Positions 35,055-48,125 of a DNA stretch of 64,000 bases are shown in pieces (position 1 is the stretch's first letter; each line of letters starts with the position of its first letter). Source of the DNA: Zonotrichia leucophrys gambelii (taxonomy: Eukaryota > Chordata > Aves > Passeriformes > Passerellidae). The notes beneath the pieces were generated by a model. It worked only from the letters and a program-made list of their open reading frames with translations. It was not told where the DNA came from and searched no databases. The stretch is from positions 1 through 64,000 of the forward strand of contig NC_088188.1 in NCBI RefSeq assembly GCF_028769735.1, in the 5' to 3' direction. Position numbers and translations under genes: made by a program.

Positions 35055-35724
35055 TGAAATAAACAGGGCCAGGAGACTTCTTCTCCTTTTAATGCCTTTA
35101 TTAAAAGTGATCAGCTCAGGATTGGGCGGCTCGGCAGGGCTGCAGTCCCCGTCGTGTCTCCCACGGCAACTCAGAGGAGGAGGATATGCCCAGCTCTGTC
35201 CACTAGGGGCAGAGCCGGGGGATCCAGTCCTCATGGGAGCCTTTAGGGCGTGATGTCCCCGTCAGATCTTCGTCCTCTCAGCCTCGGCGGCCACCTGGTC
35301 CCGGCGTTGGGACGACTCTCTGCTCAGGGCGAGAGGGACTCCGCATCTCTGCAGGCTCAGCCATCGGCTCCTCATGTCCAGACACCACTTTAGTCTCTCA
35401 ATTCTTATTTGGCTCGTTGGTTTTGGGGTTTTCTCGTTGCATTTTGGAGTCGAAGTCTCAAAGCATGCTGGTCTTGGAGTCACTTTGCATAACCCCCCCC
35501 ACCCTCTCAGGTGTCTTCCCTATGTTGGAAGAGCGTACTGCCTCGGGGAAGGGCCATCCACCCCACCCAGCCAGGCCTTTTACTAATACAAAAGAGGAGA
35601 TAAGCCTCAACGACCAGGTATTACAATAACAAAGCACTAAGAACCCTGGCAGAGACAGATCTGCCTGCGTCCCTGTAACTCTTTCTCACACAAAAAAATA
35701 TGTACCAAATTTTTGTTCATAACA
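35055..35724 (-). repeat. ERV2b 5' LTR
   Basis: 670 bp, same subfamily as 29110-29781, followed on the plus strand by the target duplication atgac. Confidence 0.93.
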
Positions 35725-35729
35725 ATGAC

Positions 35730-35941
35730 CAATCATAGGTCCAGCTGTCTCAGGACTCTGAGCAGTCACAAGATTTTATTGCTTTCTTTGCCAGCCTTCT
35801 GATGTCTCCTTTCTCTTTCTTTAGTGTAGCTTTAATATATAATTTTCTTATGTATCATCAAATAATAAATCAGCCTTCTGAAACATGGAGTCAAGATTCT
35901 CATCTCTTCCCTCATCCTGGGGACCCTCAAACACCACCACA
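35730..35941 (+). repeat. Older LTR, right half
   Basis: Continues the LTR begun at 28930. It includes a plus-strand AATAAA (ataataaatcagcc) and ends AACACCACCACA. Confidence 0.72.
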
Positions 35942-36240
35942 GACGGAGTGCTTTGGGGGAGTCCTGGCTAGGAGCCGTGGGGTGGTTTGGGGGGTCTGGG
36001 AGGGGTTTTAGGGCAGATTTGACTCCCCAAAGCAGCCACCAGACCCCACTCCCCAAGATGCTGCCAGGGCTCTGTGGCTCCATGTTGGGATTCATCCTCC
36101 TGGTACTGCAGGAGAAGGTGAGGAGGGGTCCCCAGGGGCTGTGTGTGTCCCCTCATGCCGGTGTCACCCCCTTGTCCCTCCTCACAGGGCTCTCCTGCCC
36201 CAGCTCCTGCTCCCCAGAGGGAATTTGGGGAGGGGGCAGA
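35942..36240 (+). other. Unannotated GC-rich flank with an exon-like start
   Basis: A short frame at 36061 (MLPGLCGSMLGFILLVLQEK) looks like a signal peptide and is followed by a possible donor (ag|gtgagg). No matching downstream exon was found, so no gene is called. Confidence 0.25.
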
Positions 36241-36593
36241 TGTTATGAACAAAAATTCTGTTAATATTTTTGTGAGAAAAAGTTACAAAAAGGCAGCCAG
36301 ATCACTGTTGCTACCAAGTTCTGCGTGTTTTGTTATTGTAATCACAGGTCGTTGCGGCTAATCGCTCCTTTTGTATTAGCAGAGCCTTGCCCGAGGCTAA
36401 GTTGTACTTTTCCCAGAATAGTGAAGACACCTGAGAGGGTGAGGGGAGTTATGCAAAGTGACTCCAGGACCAGCATGCTGTGACTCCTACTCCAAACGCA
36501 CGGGGAAAACCCCAAAAACAACGAGCCAAATAAGAGTTGAGAGACTGGAGTGATGTCTGGACGTGAGGAGCCGAGTGCTGAGCCTGCAGAGAC
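36241..36593 (+). repeat. Truncated ERV2-family LTR
   Basis: Begins TGTTATGAACAAAAATTC and follows the ERV2a LTR to gagcctgcagaga, then breaks off into unrelated sequence, so the 3' half of the LTR is missing. It is more diverged than the ERV2a/b copies. Confidence 0.85.
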
Positions 36594-36785
36594 ACTGGAA
36601 ACCTTCGTTGATCCTCACCCTGGAGCCCAAGGAGGTCTGGGGACACAACAGGGACACCTTGGGGACACACCACTCCCTGGGAGAGTCCTGTAATTTTACC
36701 TGCACCCTAAAATCTGAAATTTCAATACTCACACCATATCACAGGATAAAATAATGACACTTGGCTTCATAGCGCTCTTTCAGTC

Positions 36786-37045
36786 TGTTATGTATTTCAT
36801 AATTTAAGGATTATCCAATTAAGCTCTCTACTTAGTGAAAGAAATCTTTATGCTCAGCAAAGAAAAGTATATAATGCATTGTAACCAAAATTAAAGGGTG
36901 TCCAGTGTTGTATGCAGCTGGAGCTGACAGCTGTAGGCACAGGCTCTGTCACCCACGACCCTGGACTGCTGTAACCTCTGTGATGGAATAAACTGCAGTT
37001 TGTATACAATAAACTGCATTTTGGAGAGCCGCCTGGAGTCCCACA
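36786..37045 (+). repeat. Probable solo LTR of another family
   Basis: Starts TGTTATGTATTTC, has a TATA-like gtatataatg near 36868 and AATAAA near 36987 and 37008, and ends near cccaca. The word tctttca occurs at 36776-36782 and again at 37046-37052, a possible target duplication with a 3-nt offset on the left. 37053-37493 holds no recognised feature. Confidence 0.5.
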
Positions 37046-37493
37046 TCTTTCATTTAGGCTCTTACAACCTTCCGCTTTGTCAAGTCTTCAGCCGTTGTAC
37101 AGCTCATTAGAGAGGGTTGAGGGCTGGAGATGAAGGCTGCAGTGCCCACTCAAGAGGTGATAACAGCACTGTGCAGCAGGCACTGATCCAGGGTATGCTA
37201 AGGAGACCATGCCCAGTGGAAAAACAGTTCCTCAACATGGGATGGACAACTCTGCCCATCCCCTCCAGCCCCAGCCCTTTGTCTCAGTGGCCACCTGGGC
37301 CCTGCCTCACTGTCTATGATGTGAGACTTGCCCACTGGATCCTGTTACAGATGCTTTGCACCAACTTCCACCTCCTTTCACCCTAGACCTGGCTGTGAAC
37401 AGGCATGGAATGTTGCTGCTAATTATTTAAAAATAAATTATTTTAATTTTTAAAAAATATATTAAAAGCAATAGCAACAAGAATAGCTCCCTG

Positions 37494-38126
37494 CCTGAAA
37501 AATACATATTACATGATTGGCTCTTCACATATATTAGAAGGAATATTATACATGTTATATTGTATTAATTAGTAGTACTGTATTTTTTAAGTAGTGTGGT
37601 AAATATAGTTTTAGGCTTCAACATAATATTAAAATAGAAACCATGCCATGTAAGATACTTTTAACTGGCTCAAAGAATGGATAAGATAATAAAGAAATTC
37701 TTTGCACAGAAATAACAGCAACAAGACACCCAAAATCCCAGAGAGAAGAATTATTGCCTCCTTATCAGGAAGAACCAGGTTTTTCTACCTCCTTTCAGAC
37801 TCCGTGGAGCCAAACCGTGATTTACAAATGAAGGGGGAGAAGTTGACAATAAACAGAAAAATCCTTAGTTTGAAAGGAGTGTTTGCATCATGTACGAGAT
37901 ATTTTATTATGCAACAGGCTGTTGCTTTTAAGGGTTAATGCTTTGTTAGCATGCCATGCTTTCAAGAGGAAAGCATCCAAATGTCAGTAATTCTTTGCTT
38001 TTTACTGTCTTTATTGTCTTAACTCTGTCCAAATTCTTATTGCTCTAATTTTTATTACTATTTTATAACCATTTTATTACTATTGAACTTTTAAAATTTT
38101 AACACAAGTGATTGGGGATTCTCACA
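37494..38126 (+). repeat. ERV3-family solo LTR, inverted relative to ERV3
   Basis: Reverse complement of the ERV3 LTR over most of its length: both share the aatattatac block, taaaatagaaac, the gctttgttaa region and the acaagtgattgg end. It ends ctcaca at 38126. The left edge is eroded (gcctgaaaaa instead of tgtgaaaaa). Confidence 0.78.
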
Positions 38127-38457
38127 CCAGGAACCCCTCAGAGCCCCATGGGTCCTGGCCCAGTGAGGCTGACAGCTTCCCTCCCAAAATGCTGCATTCA
38201 GTTCTGACCCAGCACTAAGAAATCCAAGAACAAAACAGAAATCTGATGACAGAATCTTGCAAAATCCCATACAAGAACATTCTGTTATAAAATCACAAGT
38301 ATTAACTGTGATTAACTGACAAAGAAGCTGAGAAAGTCAACAACATTAGAAAATGATGCTGTAGATGAATAATGAGATGGATGGTTGTCTCTCACAATTA
38401 AAGAGTGAATATTAAATATATGTTAAGAGAAGTTTTGTAGATTTATAGTTATGTGTG
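38127..38457. other. Spacer between inverted LTRs
   Basis: No gene. 38358-38453 matches the LTR fragment at 283-376, so ERV3 integrated into or next to an older LTR. Confidence 0.5.
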
Positions 38458-39071
38458 TGTGAAAAACGCCAATCACTTGTTTTTAAAAATTTAAAAGTTT
38501 AATAGTAATAAAATGGTTATAAAAATAGTAGCACAATTAGAGTAATAACAATTTGGACAAATTGAATTAAGACAATATGAGATAATAAAAACAAAGAATT
38601 ACAGACGTCTGGGTACCTTTTTCTGGGCATCATGAGCCCAAAAAAGGACGCCTGCTAGCAAAGGATTAACCATTAGGAACAGTAGCCCATTACATATTCA
38701 TACACTTCATACATGATGCATAAATTCCATTCAAACACAGGATTCCATCTGGTCATTGTCAACTTCTTCCTTCCAATCCTAACAGCGCCTCCAAGGCGGG
38801 AAGGAGTTCATTTCTTCTGATAAGAAGGCAATAAATTCCTTTTCCCTGAAAGATTTAGGTGTCCTGTGGCTACTATCTCGCTGAAAGCCCTTTCTGTTAA
38901 ACAAAGCATCTTACATAGCATCGTTTCTATTTTAACAATTTTTATAGCCTAAAACTACATTTACCACAGTACTTAAGAAAATTAATACAGCATTACTTTC
39001 TAACACAACACATATAATATTCATTTTAATATTTGCAAAAAGCCAATCGTAAAATACAGGCATTTTTCACA
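38458..39071 (-). repeat. ERV3 3' LTR
   Basis: 614 bp with 9-bp inverted ends TGTGAAAAA...TTTTTCACA. It is preceded on the minus strand by the polypurine tract AAAGAATAAGAGTGGGGAT (39072-39090), which proves orientation. No 5' partner LTR is visible; it may lie in the damaged region after 44344. Confidence 0.85.
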
Positions 39072-39342
39072 ATCCCCACTCTTATTCTTTGTAAATCATT
39101 TGGCTTGAGCAATATCTCTTATCTACTTGCATCTTCTGGACTATGCTGGCAAAATAAAACAGGGGATTACAAAAGGAAAAAATATATATAAACAGTTGCA
39201 ACACATAAAATGAAAGATCTTCATTTCTTCTAATACATTACCTCACCAGCTAGGTTTTAACATTGTTTTCTCATTTTTGGACTCGTACCTGGTTTATTTT
39301 ATGTATATATATATTTTTCTTCTTTGATTTCCTTTGCTTTTT

Positions 39343-39975
39343 CTACAATGACTTTTCCGTGGTCATCAATTTCCAACAATCTGATATATTGAACTTTCCA
39401 CAAACACCTCCTTCTTTGGCCAATAAATAGTCCAAAGCCAACCTATTCTGATACCCTACAGTTTCTGTTTGATTTAGCTGACTTGATATTAACTCTAATG
39501 CTCGGGCAGCCTTATTTGCTACCATTTCTGTAACTGCTTGGAGTCTTGTAATACGATTCAACAGATGATTTGGAGTCAATATAGAGTTAGATTGCTGTGC
39601 TGGTTTTACCTTTTAGTTTATTATTTGTTTTTTTACTAAATCTTGAACCGTATCTTCAAGATTAAATTTAAAACAAATCCATCTCTCTCCTTTTGGACAT
39701 TCAATTCCAAATCTATTACCACTTTTTCCTAAGTTTCTTGTAGTCCAATAATTTACTTTGTTTTGCCTACAGGTTCTTAATTTGGATGGGTTATAACAGT
39801 GGCTGTTGACATGGGTGTGTGTAATAAAAGAGGAACTTTGGTTTCTTTCCATGTGATACTTTCTGTAGCATTTGTGACACAATCTTGCTGGTATCCTGAA
39901 AAGGAAAAGACAACAAATGAGTGCCAGAAACAGGAATAACAGAGGTCCAGTACGGCTTATATTCCCACCTCCCAT
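39343..39975 (-). pseudogene. env: ERV3 env, broken
   Basis: The ATG at 39975 starts MGGGNISRTGPLLFLFLALIC, a signal-peptide-like segment. LCHKCYRKYHMER and ECPKGERWICFKFN follow, matching the N-terminal cysteine pattern of the ERV2 env. A stop near 39613 separates a second open part with RLQAVTEMVANKAARALELI and then NRLALDYLLAKEGGVC. The latter is a typical retroviral TM heptad and disulfide-loop region ending CGKFNISDCW. The stretch that should link the surface and TM parts is missing, so much of the surface domain has been deleted. Confidence 0.75.
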
Positions 39976-40435
39976 GCCTGTGAGGCTGCAACCCACAGCA
40001 GGTGTATTTGATCTTCTTGGTGGCAAAATACAGAGGCCAATCTGGTCTTGCCCTCTATTTCCTTGTCACTTTCTCCTAACTAATTTCCAGGCAAATTGTT
40101 TTTGACACCCTTTAACTGTGGTATCCTACTGTTCCTCAGGTATCTCTCATTCAACAAGCACTAATGATTCCCATCCACAAAAACAAGTTATTACTTTAAC
40201 ACTTCTGGCAATAAGAGCATAAATTTTGTGAACCACAATACTAATTACTCTCACAATTCCAGCATTTACTTATAACCCAGCTAGCATATCCAGTATTGGA
40301 ATGAACCAAATAAAGTTTACTGATGGAAATGGTAATTCCCCTTCTCCCCTGTACGATTCCCAGGCTAAGGTGAGAATACAAAACCAGTCTTGATCCTTCT
40401 ATCTGAAGTATTCCTCCCCAAAGGAGATGTTTTAT

Positions 40436-40762
40436 TCAGGCAGTGCTCAAAACCAGTGATATAAGTGTTATCTTATTTCTTAATTCAGTGTTATTCTTTG
40501 TACAATTCTTAGATAATTTGAGTTTTTCTAAACAATTACCACTCAGTCCCCATTGGAAAGTCAGTTCGGTATCAGTCGGTTTAAATGTGATAGTCCATTT
40601 CTCAGGTTTCTTCACAAGTCCTTTGATTCTGCTGGCATGAATCCACCCTCTTTCCGTGATTCTGATTGTTGCTTCAGTAGTACCTGGAAAGGACTTCTTA
40701 ATAGCGTAGTAATAAAAGGAAGATAATACTGCATTAACTTTTACCATTCGCTTTTCTTCCAA
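40436..40762 (-). pseudogene. pol: ERV3 integrase C-terminal end
   Basis: TTEATIRITERGWIHASRIKG resembles the ERV1 integrase end (TAIRTAEKGWTHASPVKG). The rest of integrase and RT is not found between here and the protease piece, so pol is mostly deleted. Confidence 0.6.
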
Positions 40763-40929
40763 ACTTTCTGGATTTAGCTAAAAGCTTTCTCTACAGCAGC
40801 CTCTTCTTCTTCAGGAAAAAAACCTTCTCGTTAACAGCAAACAAAACACACAAAAGAAAAACAACAAAAAACTTCTTACTTAAGAAAAACAAACCGCTTT
40901 GTGAGGTTAAGAGAGTCATCAAAATCTTT

Positions 40930-41440
40930 GCTTTGATTTTTATCTTTTAGTGCTAGTCCCCCCTCCCCATCTCTTCACGGCCTTGCTATCAGTGCTGCTC
41001 TTCACCCTTCCCCCGGTGCTGCCCCTTAGCTACAGGGCCGGAGCAGGGGAGAGCAGCCACGGGCATGGGGACCCTGGGGATTGCCTTGGGTCTCTTTTGC
41101 CCTCTCTCTCTCTCTCTCTCTCTTTCGGCCCACTTACCGGGCCCACGCTGCCATCCTGGGCTCGGGACCCCGACAGTCTGGGAGCCCCCCCGGCAGTTCC
41201 GCCCCGGAGCCAGCCCGCTCCTGGCCGCAAACCTGTGTCCTCTGCTGCCAGCACCGCCCGGGGCACCTCCATGGATCGGTCCCTGCCGCAGCCCCCGAGA
41301 CCCCGCCGCTCGTAGGGAGCGCTCAGACACCTCCCAACCTTGACAACCCCAAACTTGGCATCCCCAGGTGCACCTGACATTCTTCTTCTTTCTCTCGTCA
41401 ACTTATCCTCTTTTCCCTTCAAGCAGGGCCTGTTCGGCTA
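40930..41440. other. CpG-rich block inside ERV3, origin unknown
   Basis: About 500 bp of strongly GC- and CpG-rich sequence with a (CT)n run at 41101-41124. It lies between the integrase and protease pieces. Minus-strand frames of about 110-130 codons are open but show no recognised domain. It replaces the place of RT. Confidence 0.5.
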
Positions 41441-41859
41441 AGGCCTTTCTGGACCCCAGTGTGGCATTGAATAACCTCTTAACAATCATGTGTTAAGACA
41501 CTTCCCTGCCTTTCATGCAAAAAACCTTCATTCACACTTCTGCTCTCTTCTAGCACCAAGATGTCATCACATTCTAACATCTCAGAGTTTCCTAACTACC
41601 TCTCTACTTCAACTTCTCTCTTTCTTCTCTCTCAATTGTAACCTTTATGGGGTCGATATTTAATCCTCCCCTATTTCCTTCTCCAGCCTAAACTTCTTTG
41701 TCGATTTTTTTTTTCCTTCATCCTCTTGGCGTAATTTCAAAACTCTAGCTGTCATTTTCCTATTTTCTGATATCTCTTATTCTTAATTGTACTTGTAAGA
41801 CTCTTCCCAATAAATTGCTACCTGCCCCTGGGACCAATAACACATCTCCCATCTAAATT

Positions 41860-42080
41860 TTAGTTTCTTCCCTCAATTACCACATCTTTAATGACTAGAA
41901 ATATAAAACTTTCTCTTTTTGCCCCTGTTACTTTCACTATATGTTTGCTCACACTATAAACTTTTGGAACGTTTAACAGGCAGGTTCTCTCTCTCCCTGT
42001 GTCTATTACAAATTCTAATTCTTCTTCTTGGGGACCCACTTTTAAAGTTATCACAGGCTCCGGATGGTATTTGTCCCCCC
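41860..42080 (-). pseudogene. pol: ERV3 protease fragment
   Basis: The frame MITLKVGPQEEELEFVIDTG carries an intact D-T-G, then VKVTGAKRESFIFLVIKDVVI, closely parallel to the ERV1 protease (VQVIGAKGESFKVPVIKDIL). Confidence 0.75.
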
Positions 42081-42479
42081 AAAAAAATTAGAGCCTATGA
42101 CTTTTTAATTTTTTTTATGTGCCCATTTCTTTAAAGATTTTCAGATCTTCTGCTTACTTAGGACCATTTTCCTTTTTCTCTCAAGTATGTTTATCTATTT
42201 AGTTGGAGTTTCTTCTTTCCCCTCGAAAAGCTGTCCCTCAAAAAACTTTTGTTTTCGCATTTCGCCTTTGATATGCTGTCTCATTCATTCTCTTGGTTAT
42301 GTAATTACGATAACTATTCATGTATTTACTACCCTCCTCATTATTTTAACCCCACTCGGGAGGTACAGTTGGCATTTTGTCTTCTCTGGGGGTCCTTGAG
42401 GATTATCTTTTTCTTAAGCTTTTATTTCAGTTGCTCTGATTAATTGCATTTCTTCTTGAGAAAAATATTATTTTCATTA

Positions 42480-42690
42480 CCAACAGCATCTCTTCTCAAG
42501 TATAAATGTTTGGACCTAAAAATTGGTCTAATTGTTCAGCTATGTCTATGGGATTCTCCAAATATCTCTTTTATTTATTTCTTAAAATTTCAGACTTCAG
42601 ACGAAGTCAAAGGAGCATTTACAAACTCTGATCCGTCCCCTCCTATGAGAACCTCTCTTAATGGAAATAGACCAATCCCTTTATCCCATT
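42480..42690 (-). pseudogene. gag: ERV3 capsid fragment
   Basis: Minus-strand translation around 42690-42590 reads FPLREVLIGGDGSEFVNAPL, the same capsid opening as ERV2 (FPLREVPMG...NAPLTASEV). Stops follow. It shows common gag ancestry of ERV1-3. Confidence 0.65.
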
Positions 42691-42789
42691 CTTTCTGGAT
42701 TTTTATCTTCTATAGCCTTTCTCCTGTATATTTAGTAAGAATCAGGAGAGGGCTTTCTTCTAACTGAACTTTTAGTGTTTCGATAAGGT

Positions 42790-43262
42790 GATTCCTTTAG
42801 AGTTTCTCTGAGCAGCCGGAGCTGTGGTTACCAAGGGAACGGAGCTCGGGGCAGGACAGGGAGACTCGGCGTGACTCAGAGTCTCGGTGCTCCAAAGGCG
42901 GGGTCTGCAGCCGAGATCGCCCGAGGGGCTGTTCCGGTGCAGACCGAGCTGGAGCGTGGATAGCTCCCGCATGGCTCACGGTGGCTGATCTGGCAGAGAC
43001 AGAGCAGCCGACTGACCCCGGCTGCAGCGGCGGGAGCCGACAGAGTCAAGGCAGCCGGGGATGGGACAGACGGGACCCTCCTTCGGTGCGGTGAGCGCGG
43101 TAACCACGGTGCACAAGGCAGGACAGACCCCCACCCCCGGAACGAACTGCGGAGCGGCCGCGGGCCAGGCGGCCGGGACTGAGGCTGACGGACTGTGCCG
43201 GAGCCGGCGCAGGGGCTGGGGGGTGCAGCTGCGAACGAGTCGGGGAACGAACGGCAGTGGAT
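42790..43262. other. Second CpG-rich block, origin unknown
   Basis: About 470 bp rich in CpG, ending gatgag|gtaatt, which resembles an exon end with a splice donor on the plus strand. A plus frame at 43061 (MGQTGPSFGAVSAVTTV) has no recognised domain. It could be a host CpG-island fragment or captured sequence. Confidence 0.45.
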
Positions 43263-43712
43263 GAGGTAATTTTCTTCTCAGCTTTGTACTTTCCCCGTTT
43301 TGCTTTTATTGCCTTTCAAAAATGTTATTTTCTTACAGCCTCCCCCCTCCCCAGCATGCGGTATACTCTTTTTCTTCTGGATTAAACGGTTTTTACAAAT
43401 AAATCCAGAGCTTAACAAATCTAAACTTCTGCTTGGATACTTTGAAATGGTCGACGAGCTAACTCACGACCTTCTCATATTGTTTTTCTCATCACCCTTT
43501 TATTTATCTTTTGGCAAATTATACATCTTTCAGGTACTTGTTTTTCTACTCTAAAAGTCTCAGTGCACCCATAGTGCCTTAAAAAAATGATCACACAAAA
43601 CCTGAGTATCCCACCGGGCTTTTTGATACATGTCCTCTGCTATTCCCTAGTAAGTGTTTTATTATCTAATTGTCTTCCATCAAGATGTTTCTATTTCCCC
43701 GATTTATCTTGT

Positions 43713-44110
43713 TCACCACCTATCTTGTTTTAATTTCCCCTTTTTTGTTTTTGCTTCTCTAAACTTTGGAATTACCAATTTTTCTTCATTTGGAGTTAAT
43801 ATTAGCTCTTTCAGCTCTATTTTCTGCTGCATCTTTAGCTTCTTGATTTGCCAATTATTTCTTCTTATTTCTAGGTCTTTACCTTTTGGTGTCATTTAAT
43901 ATGTACTATTGCTATCTCTCTTAGGTAATTTTAATGCCTCTAAAACCTCGAAAATAAGTTTCTCATGTACTTATCTTTTTCATCTTTAATTAAGTAATCT
44001 CCCTTTTTAAATTTTTCTTGAGGCATGTGCTACTCTAAAGGCATCCCTTGAATCAATATATAACTCCTTTCTTTTGTGTTAAATTTTCTAATGCTCTTTT
44101 TAAGTATGTA
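43713..44110 (-). pseudogene. pol: RNase H remnant
   Basis: Nucleotide similarity to ERV1 pol 11390-11660 is plain: aacatgtactattgctat versus aatatgtactattgctat, and the following stretch. It sits upstream of the capsid piece, out of order for a single provirus. Confidence 0.6.
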
Positions 44111-44342
44111 ATTCACAAGTGTGCATGTTTTTTCTCATCAACTTCTGCATACCCTGTATTTTGCAAGGAGTTGTATTTCTGTTTGTTAACATAACTCCCA
44201 AAGTGCTATCTTGGGGTATTTCTGTTGGTAATTTTTTCTGCTTTTCTTTTCCTGTATCCACCTTACTGGATTTCTGTCTCATTTTTCAATTTTCCATCTA
44301 TTCGTCCCCTGCTTCCGTTTTTCACTTTTTACTAACAACTTA

Positions 44343-45848
<1,506 letters not shown>

Positions 45849-47717
45849 AAAAAAAAATTTTTGGTTTTTTAAAAGGGGGGGAAGGGGGGAAAATTTTTAA
45901 AAAAAGGGGAGGGTTGGGGGGAAAAAAGGGAAAAGGGATTAAAAAATTTAAAAAAATTTTTTTCCCCCCCCACCAAAAATTTTTTTTCCCCCCTTTAAAA
46001 GGGTTTTTTTTAAAAAAATTTTTAAAAAAAAAAAAAAATTTTAAAAAAAATTTTAATTTCCGTTTTTCCCCCCCCATTTAAAAACCCCTTTTTTTTTCCC
46101 CCCCAAAAAATTTTTTTTTTCCCCCCCCCCCCCCCTTTTTTTTTTTCCCCCCCCCTTTTTCCCCTTTTTTTTAAAAACCCTTCCCCCCCCTTTTTAAAAA
46201 AACCCCCCCCTTTTTTTTCCCCCCCCCCCCAAAAAATTTTCGGTTTCCCCCCCCTTCCTTTGGCCCCTTTAAACCCCCCCCAAAGGGGCCCTTTCCCCCC
46301 TTTTTCCCCAAAAAAAAAAAGGGGGGGGTTTTTTTTTCCCCCCCTTTTTAAAAAAAATTTTTAAAAAAAAGGGGGTTTTTTTGGGGAAACCCCCCCCCGG
46401 GGGGTTTTTTTGGGGGGTTTTTTGGGGGGGGGGGTTTTCCCTTTTTTTTTTTTTTTTAAAAAAATTTTGGGGGGGGGTTTTTTTGGGAAAAGGGGGGGGA
46501 AAACCCCAAGGGGAAACCAAAAAAAAAGGGGGGGGCCCCCCTCCCAAAAAAAGGGGAAAAAAGGGGGGGTTTTTAAAAAAAAAAGGGGGGGGGCCCCCCG
46601 GGGGGGAAAAAAACCCCAAAAAAAAAACCCCTCCGGGAAGGGGAAAGGGGAATTTAAAATTTTTGAAAAAGGGGAAAAAATTTAAAAAAAAAACCCAAGG
46701 GGGAAAAAAAAAAAAAAAAAAGGTTTTTTTGGGGGGGTTTTTTTTAAAACCCCAAATTTTTGGGGGGGGGAAAAAAAAAAAAACCCAAATTTTTTTTAAA
46801 AAAAAAAAGGGGGGGGGGGGAAAAAAAAAAAGGGGGGGGGAAAAAAGGGGGGGGAAGGGGGAAAAAAAAAAAAAAGGGGGGGGGGAAAAGGGTTTTTGGG
46901 GAGAAAAAAAGGGGGGGGGGAAGGGGGAAAAGGGCCCCGGGGGGAAAGGGAAAAAAAACCCCAAATTTTTAAAGGGCCCCTTTTTGGGGGGGGGGAAAAA
47001 AAAGGGGGGAAAAAAAAATTTTTGGGGAAAAAATTTTTTAAAAAACCAAATTTGGGGTTTTTTTAATTAAAAAACCCTTTTGGGGGGAAAAAAAAAAAAA
47101 AAGGCAAAAAAAAATTTTAAAAATTTTTTTTTTAAAAAAAGGGGTTTTTTTTTGGGGGGGGAAAAAGGGAAAAAAACCCCCCCTTTTTTCCCCAAAAAAG
47201 GGGAATTTTTTTTTTTTGGGGGGGGGGGTTTTTTGGGGTTTTTAAAATTTTTTGGGGGAAAAGGGGGGGGCCCCTTGGGGGGGGGGGGTTTTTTTTTTTT
47301 GGGGGGGGGGGGCCCCCCAAAAACCCCCCCCCCCGGGGGGGGAAAATTTTTGGGGGGGGAAAAAAAAGGGGGAAGGGGGGGAAAAAACAAAAACCCCCCC
47401 GGGGGGAAATTTAAAAAGGGGAAAAAAAAAATTTAAGGGGGAAAAAAAAATTTTTCTTTTAAATTTTAAAGGGAAGGGGTTTTAAAAAAATTTGATAAAA
47501 AAAAATTTTTTTAAAGTTTGGGAAAAAATTTTTAAACCCCCAAAAAGAAGGAAAAAAAAAAAAAAAAAAAAAAAAAGAAAAAAAATTTTAAAAAAAAAAA
47601 AAAGAAAAAAAAAAAAAAAAGGGAAAAAAACCCGGAAAAAAAAATTTAAAAGTTTAAGAAAAAAAAAAAGGGGAAAAAGTTTAAAAAAATTTTAAAAAAA
47701 TTGGTTTTTAAAAAAAC

Positions 47718-47750
<33 letters not shown>

Positions 47751-48094
47751 GGGCCCCCCTTCCCCAAAATTTTTTCCCCCAAAAAACCCTTTTCCGGGGT
47801 TGGCCCCTTCCCCCCCCTTTAAAAAGGACCAAAAAATTTTTTTTTTTTTAAAAAATTTCCCCCTTTTGGGGGGGGAAACCCCCCCTTTTTCCTTGGGCCC
47901 CCTTTTTTCCCCCCCCAAAAAAACCCCCCCCCTTTTTTTTCCCCCCCCCCCAAAATTTTTTTTTTGGTTTTTGGGGACCCCCAAAAAAACCCCCCCCAAA
48001 CAAAAAAAAAAAAATTTTTTAAAAAATTTTTTTTTTAAAAAAATTTTTAAAATTTTTTAAAAATTTTTTAAAAAAAGTTTAATTTAAAAAAAAA

Positions 48095-48125
<31 letters not shown>

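Larger units (their letters stand above)
29110..35724 (-). mobile_element. ERV2b: pol-deficient class I provirus, minus strand
   Basis: A 6.6-kb provirus in opposite orientation to ERV2a, with two LTRs and target duplication atgac (29105-29109 and 35725-35729). It has the same plan as ERV2a: tRNA-Pro-like primer site, leader hairpins, gag, a protease start, filler and minisatellite in place of most of pol, short env, polypurine tract. It is much better preserved: gag has one frameshift and env one stop. Its LTRs differ from the ERV2a LTRs in one internal block, so the two are separate insertions of related subfamilies. Confidence 0.93.

Noticed and set aside
21972..35729. The inverted ERV2 pair as a pure assembly artefact
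   Set aside because: Each element has its own intact target duplication and a distinct LTR subtype, which an artefactual inversion would not create.
36061..36264. Possible immunoglobulin-receptor-like first exon (signal peptide plus donor)
   Set aside because: Only one short hydrophobic stretch supports it. No Ig-domain exon could be found before the truncated LTR.
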